Positions 1 to 9,743 of a stretch of DNA of 64,000 bases are shown one piece after another (position 1 is the stretch's first letter; each line of letters starts with the position of its first letter). The position numbers and the translations under genes were made by a program. This stretch comes from CAVYUC01 sp963783085 (GTDB lineage Bacteria > Bacteroidota > Bacteroidia > Bacteroidales > Prolixibacteraceae). The stretch is taken from positions 1-64,000 of the forward strand of contig CAWAMJ010000021.1 in assembly GCA_963783085.1 (NCBI GenBank). The letters run 5' to 3'. Under the pieces are notes generated by a model. The model was not told where the DNA came from. It searched no databases and saw only the letters and a program-made list of their open reading frames with translations.

Positions 1-290
1 GCGGCCGGTTTTACACCACCAGCCCAACAATTTTGGAAGCAACTGGAAGGTAGTTTAACCGATTATGGCATAAAAAACCTGGACAAGCCGTTTGTAAGGA
101 TGCGACATCTTGGGGCTGGCAGATACAAAAGAGAATTTAATGTAAGTAAACATGATGAAAAAGCTGGATTTAAATATTCTGGTCCGAAACGTTGTATTTG
201 AACCAACAAACGGAAACAGCGATCATATTGGAAAGGCATTGAAACAAATTGAAGCTGCTTTTCAATGGCATAAACCTGCCAATATCAATT
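1..290 (+). pseudogene. Polysaccharide deacetylase-like fragment (inverted duplicate)
   Basis: Frame 1 reads a C-terminal section of the same protein encoded on the minus strand at 262-1382, with about 60 residues in phase from the window edge to a stop near 190. The downstream part continues in another frame (VRNVVFEPTN) and stops matching at about 287. It begins outside the window. It carries the same extra T (AAATATTCTGG) that breaks the minus-strand copy, so it was already a pseudogene when duplicated or has since been converted. Confidence 0.75.
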
Positions 291-714
291 CCCCCAGTTC
301 AGCGCTGGAAATAAATTCCACATCCGGCCATTTTTTAACAATTTGCTGCAAAAGTGTTTTCAGGGAGTTTAATCCTTTCGCTCTGTTTGCAGGGTCAATA
401 TGTCCGCAATAATTTACCCGGTGAGTACTGATATTGGCAGGTTTATGCCATTGAAAAGCAGCTTCAATTTGTTTCAATGCCTTTCCAATATGGTCGCTGT
501 TTCCATTTGTTGGTTCAAATACAACATTTCGGACCAGAATATTTAAACCCAGCTTTATCATCACGTTTACTCACATTAAATTCTCTTTTGTATCTGCCAT
601 CCCCAAAATGTCGCATCCTTACAAACGGCTTGTCCAGGTTTTTTATTCCATAACCGGTTAAACTACCTTCCAGTTGTTTCGGAAACTGCTGGGCTGGTGG
701 TGTAAAACCCGCCG
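1..714. repeat. Imperfect inverted repeat, arms 1-286 and 430-714
   Basis: The left arm (1-286) is the reverse complement of 430-714 with scattered substitutions. The roughly 143-base spacer is the unique 3' end of the minus-strand gene. The left arm runs past the window edge. The arms are not identical, which argues against a simple fold-back assembly artefact. Confidence 0.85.
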
Positions 715-1382
715 ACTTAAATCCAAATACTTTTTCGAATGCCTCTGTCCCTGTTTTTAATATCTCAGGCATTGGTTCAATATCCTGAATATTTTCAAAA
801 CCAAATGCCGCTGTCCAGCCCGCATCTGAAATACTTGCATACGACCTGTTTTTAAGAGCCGTTAAAACCTCCCAATCTTTTAAGGTCAGCTTTTTTTCAA
901 ATAAATTCAGATCGAAATGTTCTCTTCCATGAAATTGCGGGACCATTACCCCTTGCTTTATTCCGTCCTTCCATAATTCCCAGGCGCCATTGTATGCTTT
1001 TGGGTCTTTGGCGTTTAATTTTTCGTAGGTCTCAGGGAGCAGTTCAGAATGATACTTATCATAGCTTTCCTCTGCCATTTTTTCGAAGCTGATGTTGCAG
1101 GGAACGGCATATGGAGTAAATACAGCGTGTTTTCCATTTATATCTTTTACGGAAAACAGTACATCATACAGGGCTTCCAAATCTTCGCGGGTTTCAAGGG
1201 TGTCAAATGCATCAAACCGGCTGAGTATTTTCATACCGGCACGATCCATCTTTTCCCGGGCTTGTTTTGAATCAAGACGTACATTTCCGTAATCATCTAC
1301 CTGAAAAAACAATTAGCTTGCGATTGGTCCGCCAGCCGGGAATATTTTTAAGGTGATCTATGATTGTTCTTCTATTAACCAT
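262..1382 (-). pseudogene. Polysaccharide deacetylase-like protein, frameshifted
   Basis: The protein resembles the Bacteroidota 'polysaccharide (de)acetylase' group, whose N-terminus reads PGWRTNRK followed by an SDDWG-type metal-site segment (here SVDDYGNVRLDSK). An ATG at 1382 starts MVNRRTII and runs to RKLIVFS. One extra G near 1297 shifts the frame, which resumes at VDDYGNVRL. The frame continues to about 547, where an extra T (AAATATTCTGG) shifts it again to LVRNVVFEP and on to SSAELGELI near 290. A GREHF motif in the middle is typical of the group. The last codons run into the inverted-repeat arm. Repaired, it would be about 365 aa. A role in trimming acetyl groups from the glycan is inferred from the family only. 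Confidence 0.7.
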
Positions 1383-1392
1383 AAACTAATTC

Positions 1393-2593
1393 TTAGCTCA
1401 CTTTATCAATAATTGTTTTATAAGCAAGATTGGGAGTAAGAAATTTTTCGAAATATTTTCTTCCGTTAACTCCCATTTCCTCTCTTAATTGTTGATTAAA
1501 ATAAAGTTTATCGAAGTTTTTTTTCAATTTGTCATGTTCGCCGGCAAATGACCACAAACCAGCATTTATCTCGGTCTAGTACCTTACCATAATCAGTTGC
1601 TTTGTCTATAGAAGCCAGTACAGGTATCCCTACATTCCAGTAGTCGAGTGATTTACTCGGTATATTTGGAATGGTGAAATTACAATGCAGGCTAATAAGT
1701 CCTAAATCACAACAACTGATTAAATCCTGATAATCCTGTTTTGGTATAGTACATTGAATCTTAATATTAAGAATGCTCTGCTCCTTTATTTGAATGGCTA
1801 ATTTTTCCAATTGCAAACCTTCTCCTAACAATAAAAAAAGTACCTTAGGAAATTCCTGGCATCTATTGGCCAATTCCAATACATTCTCCATCTGTTGTGG
1901 TTTTCCCATATTGCCACCAAACACTACAACAAATTTATCTTCCAGCCCAAATTTCTGTCGCAAAAAAGAATGATTATGGCCAAAATTCCGGTAAATTTTT
2001 TGAAAGTTTTTAATCTCATGCACTTTATTCTTATTCATCTCAGGATTGTATTTTAAAATATAATCAATGTTACCTTTCGACATGCATCCGATGTAATCAG
2101 CCTCTTGATATAATTTTTTTTCTTTATTTCGGAAATATCGGTAAAGCATTCCACCTTGTTTCATGAATCCCATATCTACTGCATTTTGTGGAAAAATATC
2201 TCTTAAAATTAAATAAAATTTCGCCTGATGTTTTTTTTTGAGCTTTGCTGCCAAATCGACTAATGTTATTGGCGGTGTCGGACTGATAATTAAATCAAAC
2301 TTTAAATTTGGGTAATATCTTTTTAATGCTGATTCAAACTGATATGGTAACAGAACATTGGAAATGCCTTTCAGAAAATGATGTACATTTTTTATGGGCA
2401 GAGTTTTTACCCGTAAAATATCGGTTTGTTGTTCCCTGTATATTCCTGTTGGATGAGCGCCTGGGGCCACAACGATTACCTTATGTCCGGAATGAACAAA
2501 TTCTTCTACTAATGTTGTAAACATATTAAAAGACTTATTCATGTCGGGGAAAGCAAACATGAGAAAAAGTATTCGCATTTTATTGTTCATCAT
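1393..2593 (-). pseudogene. GT4 glycosyltransferase, WbuB-like, 3' frameshift
   Basis: About 335 residues of an open GT4-type transferase start MRILFLMFAFPD and include LRDIFPQNAVDMG, characteristic of WbuB-like enzymes, and a C-terminal sugar-nucleotide segment (PSKSLDYWNVGIPVLAS). Near 1565 an extra C (GACCGAG) breaks the frame. The other frame continues INAGLWSFAGEHD to IIDKVS and a stop at 1393, the expected C-terminus. Start 2593 overlaps the upstream gene stop by 4 bases (ATGA). WbuB proteins are linked to N-acetyl-L-fucosamine transfer in some O-antigens, which would suit the capEFG genes at 19.5-23.9 kb. That substrate is inference. Confidence 0.8.
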
Positions 2594-3723
2594 TTCAACA
2601 TATTTAATTTTTCTTCGATTAACTGGATTATTCTTTGAAAGCGTTGTTCCTGATCTCCATATTTTTTTATTATATCAACAGCCCTATCTTCTGAGATGGA
2701 TGGATTGAGTATCATTTCCGCAATTTTCATAGCACTTAACCTGGCATTACGAGGTTGACAATATTCAGCATAATCCAGACAAACCTCTCTGGCAAAATTT
2801 TTATCGGCTACAAGAAGAGGTTTTCTTGCTGCAATAGCTTCCATGTAGGATGCCGAAAAAGTTTCCAGCAAGCTTGGTACAAAAATCAAATCAGCTTGTT
2901 GATATAAACGTGCCACCACTGAATAAGAATAGGGGCCAATATTTAGAATATTTTCTATTACATCTAATGATTTAGATTCATTTTCTATGCGTTCCCATAA
3001 TGAATCCTTATTTAAGGTAAGCACAAATTGAAAATCAAAATCTACCATTTTTTTTAGTTCATGCACAATTTGAGGTATAAACTGAAAAGCTTTGTGAATA
3101 TAATTGGCCCCTGGACAAAAAACAATTTTAGGAAAATCATTAAGATTTTTTTTTTGCAAATGTGTCAACTGGTGTAACATCTCCTTATCAAAGGCATTAT
3201 TTATCACTTTGGTTTGGGAGCGTTTAGTTCCTCTCCTCCTAATAAAAGAATTTCTTGCTTGCTCCGTTTGAAAAACGAAATAATCAGCCTTACGACTGTA
3301 ATAAAACTGTACTAAAACATACAAAAAGTATCGAAGTACTTTAAAGAAAAATCCTTTTAAAGCAAAAGAAGAAAAACCAGCATGTGTTATGTAAGCATTA
3401 CTAATTCCCTGAATATGGTAGACCGGAAATTTAACATATGCAGGACCAGCCATTGTGTAAACTAATTGACAGTTGTAGTTTCTGCTTAACTCTCTTAATT
3501 CTTTTCTTGCATTTTCGCATCTGGAGGGACTTTCTTTAAACTCAAAAAAACGTTCATCCAACTCTATTCCCATTTCCTGCAGTAAAACTTTAACTGATGG
3601 CGATATTGCATAAATCCAATTCATATTGTTTGCAATAAGCGTTTTAGTGATGAATAAGGCAGAATTTTTCACACCTCCTCCTACAATATTTGTTGAGCAG
3701 TTAAAAAGCACTTTTTTTTTCAC
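2590..3723 (-). CDS. GT4 family glycosyltransferase
   Basis: Intact 377-aa protein with a two-domain GT-B layout. The N-terminal domain begins KKVLFNCSTNIVGGGVKNS, and the C-terminal donor-binding part carries IFVPSLLETFSASYMEAIA, matching the GT4 E-x7-E motif. There is no signal peptide or transmembrane segment, so it should be cytoplasmic or membrane-associated and elongate a lipid-linked glycan. It lies 2 bases after the preceding gene and overlaps the next by ATGA, so it sits in one operon with its neighbours. Donor and acceptor sugars cannot be read from sequence. Confidence 0.9.
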   Translation of the reverse strand: MKKKVLFNCSTNIVGGGVKNSALFITKTLIANNMNWIYAISPSVKVLLQEMGIELDERFFEFKESPSRCENARKELRELSRNYNCQLVYTMAGPAYVKFPVYHIQGISNAYITHAGFSSFALKGFFFKVLRYFLYVLVQFYYSRKADYFVFQTEQARNSFIRRRGTKRSQTKVINNAFDKEMLHQLTHLQKKNLNDFPKIVFCPGANYIHKAFQFIPQIVHELKKMVDFDFQFVLTLNKDSLWERIENESKSLDVIENILNIGPYSYSVVARLYQQADLIFVPSLLETFSASYMEAIAARKPLLVADKNFAREVCLDYAEYCQPRNARLSAMKIAEMILNPSISEDRAVDIIKKYGDQEQRFQRIIQLIEEKLNMLK

Positions 3724-3725
3724 AC

Positions 3726-4796
3726 CTATTCGGTTAAGATGAATTTAAAAAATTGTTCTGCAATTTTGTTCGATTGAAATGGAGATATAGAATATGGAGC
3801 TTGTTTTTGCAATTTAACTATCTTCTCTTCCGTTAACAGGAGTTCTTTTAACTCGTTTGTATATGCATTTACATCGTCTTGATTTATCAATATACCATTT
3901 ACATTGTTCGTTATTAACTCATTTGCACCAGCTATTCTGTCAAAACTGATGCATGCACAACCTGCTGACAATGCTTCACATAATACATTTGGGAATCCTT
4001 CAGAAACTGAAGTAAATGCAAAAACAGATGCTCTTTGGTAATAAGGAACAATATTCTTGATATTTCCTAAAAACTGAATACGATTGTTAAGTTCCAAATT
4101 TATCGCAAGTTTTTTGCATGATTCCAAATATTCTCCATTACCTAAGAACCATATTTGCCAATCATTATCTATTTCATTTTCAATTTTTTTAAAAATTCTA
4201 ATCAATAAATCCTGCTGCTTGGTTTTAATAAATCGGCCTACATTTAACATTATTTTTTCTTTCTGTATTGATGTATCAAATAAACTTGGAACTGGATTAC
4301 CAATTACTGTAATATTTTTATGCCTGGTTGTCATGTATAGATATTTTTTGGCAAGCTGAGTTTGCGCAATAATTCCTGTTGCCCTCCTATATACTATTCG
4401 ATTGATAAAATTTAAAAATGTCCCGTAACTAATGTCCGGTCGGCTTCGATCGGAAATAAAGGTGCGGATATTGAGATTTTTAGCCGCCATCATTGCTAAG
4501 CTGTTGTATCTTCCTCCGAAACTGAGTAATGAGTATGGCTTAATATTCTGCAATTGCCGTCTCAGGTACCAAAATATCTTCATTGTGAATACAAGACGGT
4601 TATAGTTTTTATAGTTAAAGGAAGGCTCATGAACTATTATTCTAGAATCGAGTTCGAAAAAAATATTAGCTTTTGTCAATAAAACTAAATGAACCTCTAT
4701 AGCTTTTTTTTGAGCAAAATAATTTGCAATTACAGACATTACTCTTTCTGCTCCTCCGGCCATTAACGATGGCATAATTAGACAAACTCTTTTCAT
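3726..4796 (-). CDS. GT4 family glycosyltransferase (PglH/PglJ-like)
   Basis: Intact 356-aa GT4 enzyme. It has the typical N-terminal MAGGAERVMSVIANYF segment (GGAERV) and the C-terminal SVSEGFPNVLCEALSAGCA motif with the two conserved glutamates. Overall form resembles N-acetylhexosaminyltransferases of the PglJ/PglH kind, but specificity is not decidable. Its start codon shares bases with the stop of the ruined ATP-grasp gene (TAATG), showing former translational coupling. Confidence 0.9.
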   Translation of the reverse strand: MKRVCLIMPSLMAGGAERVMSVIANYFAQKKAIEVHLVLLTKANIFFELDSRIIVHEPSFNYKNYNRLVFTMKIFWYLRRQLQNIKPYSLLSFGGRYNSLAMMAAKNLNIRTFISDRSRPDISYGTFLNFINRIVYRRATGIIAQTQLAKKYLYMTTRHKNITVIGNPVPSLFDTSIQKEKIMLNVGRFIKTKQQDLLIRIFKKIENEIDNDWQIWFLGNGEYLESCKKLAINLELNNRIQFLGNIKNIVPYYQRASVFAFTSVSEGFPNVLCEALSAGCACISFDRIAGANELITNNVNGILINQDDVNAYTNELKELLLTEEKIVKLQKQAPYSISPFQSNKIAEQFFKFILTE

Positions 4797-5427
4797 TATA
4801 ATATTGTTTCAATCATCCAACCATACGGATTAAATTTCCCATCAAACCAATTAAATCTTTATCCCAATAACCCGGACATGGGTCATATCCTTCCGGAGAA
4901 AAACCATAACTGATTTCTACAATTTTCGGTTTATCCTTATCGTATACAAAATCCATAGCCGTGCATTGGCTTTTTAATTTATTGTGAACCTCGAATGCCA
5001 GCCTGATATCTTTTTCATTGAAAAGTTGTTTTTCGTATAAAATGGTTCGCTTCCTGAAGCCCGGAAGTCGTTTTTCCGTACCATGCGTTTGATGGCAAAA
5101 GCTTTGTCGCCAATTACAATTATACGGATATCGTAATCATTGTCAGGGATAAAATCCTGAAAATAAATGTAACCTTTTTCGCGACCTGGTATTTTAGCAA
5201 ATTCGGTGGGATAGATAAACCGGACAATTCCTTTTACCACGTCAGGTACACTTCCTTTGCCCAGCCTGAACTTTCTCCAACGCTCCTTAAGACCTGACAA
5301 GGCATCGTTTTGATGATAACCAAGGCTAAACGCCCTGTTAATCAGTTTTATTGCCTGACTTTTTGTATGCACCAATCTAACATTGGCAGAAACTGCCCCT
5401 CCTCGTAATTTAAATACTTTTTGGGAA
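4796..5427 (-). pseudogene. ATP-grasp protein remnant
   Basis: Minus-strand reading gives KVFKLRGGAVSANVRLVHTK, then IYFQDFIPDNDYDIRIIVIGDKAFAIKR, the ATP-grasp core seen in Bacteroidota polysaccharide loci. A frameshift near 5040 leads to KSQCTAMDFVYDKDKPKIVEIS, the metal-binding end of the fold. A missing T near 4856 breaks the last 15 codons (restored they read FNPYGWM and end at 4796). The N-terminus is absent: 5' of 5427 the frame belongs to a deacetylase fragment. At least two indels plus a 5' truncation make this a pseudogene. Confidence 0.75.
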
Positions 5428-5540
5428 GGTTGTTTTTTGAATCCAACCTAACATTGCCGTAATCATCCACCGAATAAACAACGATCTTTCGTTTGGTATG
5501 CCAACCGGGAAGGTTTTTGAGATTATATAGGACTTGTTGT
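5428..5540 (-). pseudogene. 5' fragment of deacetylase-like gene
   Basis: Reads LKNLPGWHTKRKIVVYSVDDYGNVRLDSK, a close relative of the N-terminus of the gene at 262-1382, then stops matching at DSK and passes directly into ATP-grasp sequence. Both sides of the junction carry a similar short run (AATGTTAGRTTG), suggesting a microhomology deletion. Confidence 0.7.
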
Positions 5541-5719
5541 TTATCATTATTCTTAAATAAATTTTTGAAATCGAGTAAATTGGATCAATAACAAAAGTGA
5601 ATTCAAATTTAATTGTAAAAAAAATACAACTAATAAGTTTGATTTTAATGTTTCAATTTCCGATATAAATGAAGTAATAAATAATTCAGAGGTAATTTTA
5701 AATAGGAATTAATGTAATC
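5541..5719. other. A+T-rich intergenic or decayed sequence
   Basis: No frame of useful length and no recognisable domain. Probably eroded polysaccharide-locus DNA. Confidence 0.4.
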
Positions 5720-7060
5720 AGTCGATTGAACTTTTTACCTTTCTTTTAACTGTTTCCTGATGGTTCTCAATAAAAAACATTAAGGAAACAACCAGGAGAT
5801 TCTTTCTAGATAATCAAAATTATGAGTTGTGCCTTTTTTCAATTAGATTAACCAACATTTTTACCGATCTTGGTATTAAAGAATTCTGGGAATAAATCAA
5901 TTTTTGATAATAACGATTCTTTTATTAAGAGGAAATAGATTCCTTTTGGATAAAACTGAATAGGAATGATGACTTTTATGATATTTGTCTGGTGTACCAT
6001 TCTCCGCACTGTATGGCAGACCGGTTCTTGCCCACGGAATATCATCCAGTTTGTTTGGAATTTGCCCATTAAATGCTTATAGATGTTATTATTTCTGCAC
6101 AAGGATGTATACTCCACATGTACTGATATACTTCGGGCTTGAAAAAGCCTGAAATGTTGGAACTGTTCTCATTTAAAAATTCCATACATGGGTTTAACAT
6201 TCGCCTCATGTAATGAAGCTGATAGTCCAGTTCATTTTGCTGATACTATTTTGCCTTCAGGAAATTGCTCATGATAAAATTTTAAATCTTCCATCCACTT
6301 CCCTTTAATTTTTTAAATTTTTTATGCTTAAAAGCCATGCAAAATTTCTAAAATTGTTTTCCAAAGGAACCAAATTTTCAACATGCTTACCGGAATACTC
6401 TGCTCTACCAATACTATCACCAAAGCTACCAGCCAAAATGACATCAACATCCAAATCAGCCCTAATCTGAGGAATGGCGTGAAGATGTAATCCCTGAAAA
6501 CTCGCAGCCTCGTGCGCTTGCAATTTTGAAATTTTCCCATAGATTTTCAGCAGTTACAATGAAGTGCTTCCAATGCCAACCCAACCGTTTTGAAACTTCC
6601 TTGGCATAAATAACATCCCTGTATTACTGTCTCCCCAAGTATATGCTGTAACACTTTCTACTTTTAATAAGCTATTTTTAATTAGATAATCCAAAATGCC
6701 AGCAACCATCCTGCTGTCCATTCCTCCACTTAAAAGTACTCCAATTCGTTTTTTGTCTGATACATATATAATAATTTCTTCACATAGCAGCTCAAATAAT
6801 TCATCGGTAATAGTATTTTCATCAGTTTCAAGTTCCTCATGTTTTTTTAAATTGAAGTATTCCCAGCCTGTTTTATCTGTTATTATTTTTGCAAGCCAGG
6901 GAGTTCGTTTAATCCCCGAAATAAGGGTACGGTCACCAAACATGAAATTTTTATTTAGGATTTCTGCTACTGCCAGAGAATCGATTTTTATTTCACTTTT
7001 AAAATTTAAGATGGCTTCATTAATATTCTTGAAAATCGTTATTTTTTTTTGATTCATCAA
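5720..7060 (-). pseudogene. Asparagine-synthase-like protein, multiply frameshifted
   Basis: The 5' portion (7060-6554, about 168 aa) contains KKRIGVLLSGGMDSRMVAGIL, the PP-loop ATP-pyrophosphatase signature SGGxDS of asparagine-synthase-type amidotransferases. Further parts continue in other frames: GLHLHAIPQIRADLDVDVILAGSFGDS near 6480, the IYKHLMGK segment near 6080, and YLERISWLFP near 5790. At least four frame changes are needed. Such genes occur in surface-polysaccharide loci, where they are thought to amidate uronic acids. That role is inference here, and no active product is expected. Confidence 0.7.
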
Positions 7061-7158
7061 GGAAAAAATAATGGATTAAAAAATCCAAGATGGTTATAGT
7101 ATTTAAACATTTTAATAAATAATTCTAAATGAAAAGAATAGTAGCCGGAGATTTATTT

Positions 7159-8280
7159 TTAGGTAATTATTAATTTGCCAAGTTCATCAGAAGTCATAAA
7201 TTCAATATTAGGCCATCGATTTAATGCATTGGTTAAAATTTTCTTTAAAAACTTTAAATTGTTATTTCGGTTTCTTTAGTCAATAAGGCCAACAAAATTA
7301 ACTCGATGACTACTGATAATTGCCGGTTTTTTCATTTTAAAAGCAATATTTATATCTGACAAACATCGGTCAACAGGATCGGAATAACTAGTTAAAGAAG
7401 GTTCGAACGTTACATTACGAACCAAAGCTATTTGACCACTGTTATTTTTTTTTCCTAAAAACCGATTGGTATAAATGGGTTTATTATTGGGGCCTGGTTC
7501 TCTCAATTTTCTGATGCCCTGAATATACTTTACCCCTTTTTAGCCAGCGGCCCGTTAAAATCATTACTCCATGTATAATTTGTTGGAATAACAGTCAGTG
7601 ATTTATATCCAAATAGCTCGTAAAATAGCTCCAGACCCTGCAAGTAAATTTTTAGTTTATCTTGTTTGTCTTTCTCTGAACTAAACCGTGTAGCCTCTAC
7701 AAAATAATTACCATTCCGTTTTTCCCCTTTTCTTATGCACCCCGGCATTTGATACTGAAATCCAAAATGAACGTCTGGATCGTTATTTTGCAAAGCCTGC
7801 ATAAACAGGCTAACATTTAGATGTTCGCGGGCATGAAATTGAGGATAGAACAATCCTTTTTCTCTTCCTTCTTTCCATAACTTTAAATTAGTAGTATGGT
7901 TTGGATATCTTTGAAATGTTATCTGTTATCAACTCATAGTGATATTTTAGAAAATCATCTTTTTTAATTTTTTCAAAATCAGGGTTTGCAACCACGCAAT
8001 TTGCTGTAATAACAGCTGGTTTGTCATTTTTGTCTTTAACTGATGCAAGCAGACCAAAAAGAAGTTCCAGGTCATCTTTGCTTGCAAGTGAATCATACCG
8101 CTCATATTCATTTAAATGAACCGGATAACCCGCCTTTAAACATTTTTCATAAACTTCTTTTGAGGGCATTCTAATACTTCCCCAGTCATCGCTTTCAATC
8201 ACCACAATTTTGCGGTTGGTGCGCCAGCCCGGAAAATTAGAAAGGTGGCGAATGATTAAATGTTTTGCGCCTGATAACAT
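7159..8280 (-). pseudogene. Polysaccharide deacetylase-like protein, second copy, broken
   Basis: The start at 8280 gives LSNFPGWRTNRKIVVIESDDWGSIRMPS, the classic N-terminus of the Bacteroidota polysaccharide (de)acetylase group. A frameshift near 7888 leads to FYPQFHAREHLN. A second near 7520 leads to REPGPNNKPIY and ALVRNVTFEPS. An in-frame TAA follows GLID at 7276, after which RNRNNNLKFLKKI and FMTSDELGKLI continue to the natural stop at 7159. The TAA is most simply a GAA-to-TAA change. It is a paralogue of the copy at 262-1382. Confidence 0.75.
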
Positions 8281-8304
8281 GCACTGAATCTATAAATATT
8301 ATTA

Positions 8305-9541
8305 ATTATTTTTTGGATTTTTCTGATTCAAGCTTAAAATAAAATCATAAAATATTTTTGCCTGAATATCTTTATTGAAATATTTTTCGGCAATATTTCT
8401 GCCATTTGCACCAATTCTTTTTGCTCCTTCAGGTTTGCTTAATGCCGTAGCATAGCATCGGCAAAAGAATCAACAGAACCTGGCACTGCAAAATAAACAG
8501 ATTCACCATCAACTAAATAATCCGGTATTTCTCCAACAGTTGTTGCACAAACCGGATTGCCTGTTGCGAGGTATTCACCTAATTTGGTTGGAAAGCCACC
8601 TTGAGCTTGTTTGGAATCCGGGCCGTGGAAGAACAAGTAATGAAGCATTTTTTATAATTGCCGGAATTCGGTCCCTTTTGTATTCGCCTTTCCAAAACAC
8701 TTTGTCGTCCAATTTTAATTCTTTAATAAGTCTTTGATGACCAGGCGTATCATAATTCCATCCGCCAATGAGGTATAATTTGTACCCCGGAAATTGTTCT
8801 ATAATTTTTGCAAAAGCCTTTATAAGGATGCTCACACCGTCTTTGGCATCATTCATGACACCCACAAAAGCGACGTATGGTTTTTCAAAGCTTTGTGGAA
8901 TGTGGAAGTCTGTATTAAACCTGTCCAAATCAACTGTCATGGGTAAATGCAGCAATTGTGGAATTGGTTTTGGGAATTGCTCGTAATGCTTAAAAAGTGC
9001 TTTTGTCATTAGAGCAAGACCATCATAGGAATATAAAGCTTTTTGTTCGAAAAATTGTTTGTCTTTTATCGGCAAGTTTCCTCTGAAGTATATTTCCTTG
9101 TTGATTTTTGTGATTGTCAAGAAATTCACTCATTTCTAAAAAGAGAATTCTATTGGGATACTTTTTTTTTACTGAATGTGCTATTTTAAAACACAAATAA
9201 CTTCCGGATGTCCAAATTATGGCATCCAAATCTTTTTTTATTAGTTGTAAAAATTTCCATTTAACTTCAAAATAGACGAACCAACTTTTCACATACTTAT
9301 GCCATCTCCTTTTCCATAAATTGTCGTTTAGCCCTTTGGTTAGATATACATATTCCACACCATTATAACTGTCTTTCCGGTTAAGTTTATTTCGTTCATT
9401 TTTTGATGAATATCCCTCGTATATGATTAATTTAATATTTACACCTAATTGATTCAATCCGTCAATTAATGTTCGCCAACGGTTTGCATTAGCTGTATTT
9501 TGAAAATACGGATTTTTATCTAATAATATTTGCAATTGCAT
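8305..9541 (-). pseudogene. GT4-type glycosyltransferase, three frameshifts
   Basis: The N-terminal 150 residues from 9541 (MQLQILLDKNPYFQN) form a GT-B acceptor domain. Near 9070 the frame changes to FFEQKALYSYDGLALMTKAL and PYVAFVGVMNDAKDGVSILI. Near 8620 it changes again to DSKQAQGGFPTKLGEYLATG, the donor-binding region. Near 8450 it changes a third time to KPEGAKRIGANGRNIAEKYF, ending at 8305. All GT4 landmarks are present across the three frames, about 410 aa if repaired. Confidence 0.75.
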
Positions 9542-9571
9542 TTCTGTTTCATTTTTTGAATGAAATTAATT

Positions 9572-9742
9572 TCATTTTGTTAAAGAGTTGATTACTGAGG
9601 TTTTTTCAACCTTTATTCTTTCTAGTTGCCAGTTTAGATATCGTAATTCACCTGATGAGATAAAATCAGGATGTATTCCAAGAATACAATCGATTAATGT
9701 CGAGCCCGAATGTCCTTCGGCAAGTAAATAAATTAGTTACAT
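9572..9742 (-). pseudogene. Sulfotransferase N-terminal stub
   Basis: After an ATG at 9742 the second codon is TAA, then LIYLLAEGHSGSTLIDCILG and HPDFISSGELRYLNWQ. The SGST loop with HPD and GEL is the 5'-phosphosulfate-binding start of PAPS-dependent sulfotransferases. The frame ends after about 56 codons at 9572, so nearly the whole enzyme is missing. The nonsense codon is one substitution from AAA. It sits 1 base after the stop of the GT4 gene at 9744-10940, so it was part of the operon. It links the glycan locus to the cysC/cysQ genes further right. Confidence 0.65.
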
Positions 9743-9743
9743 C

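Noticed and set aside
1..714. Phase-variable invertible segment
   Set aside because: No promoter, recombinase or recombination site recognised; arms carry pseudogene sequence.
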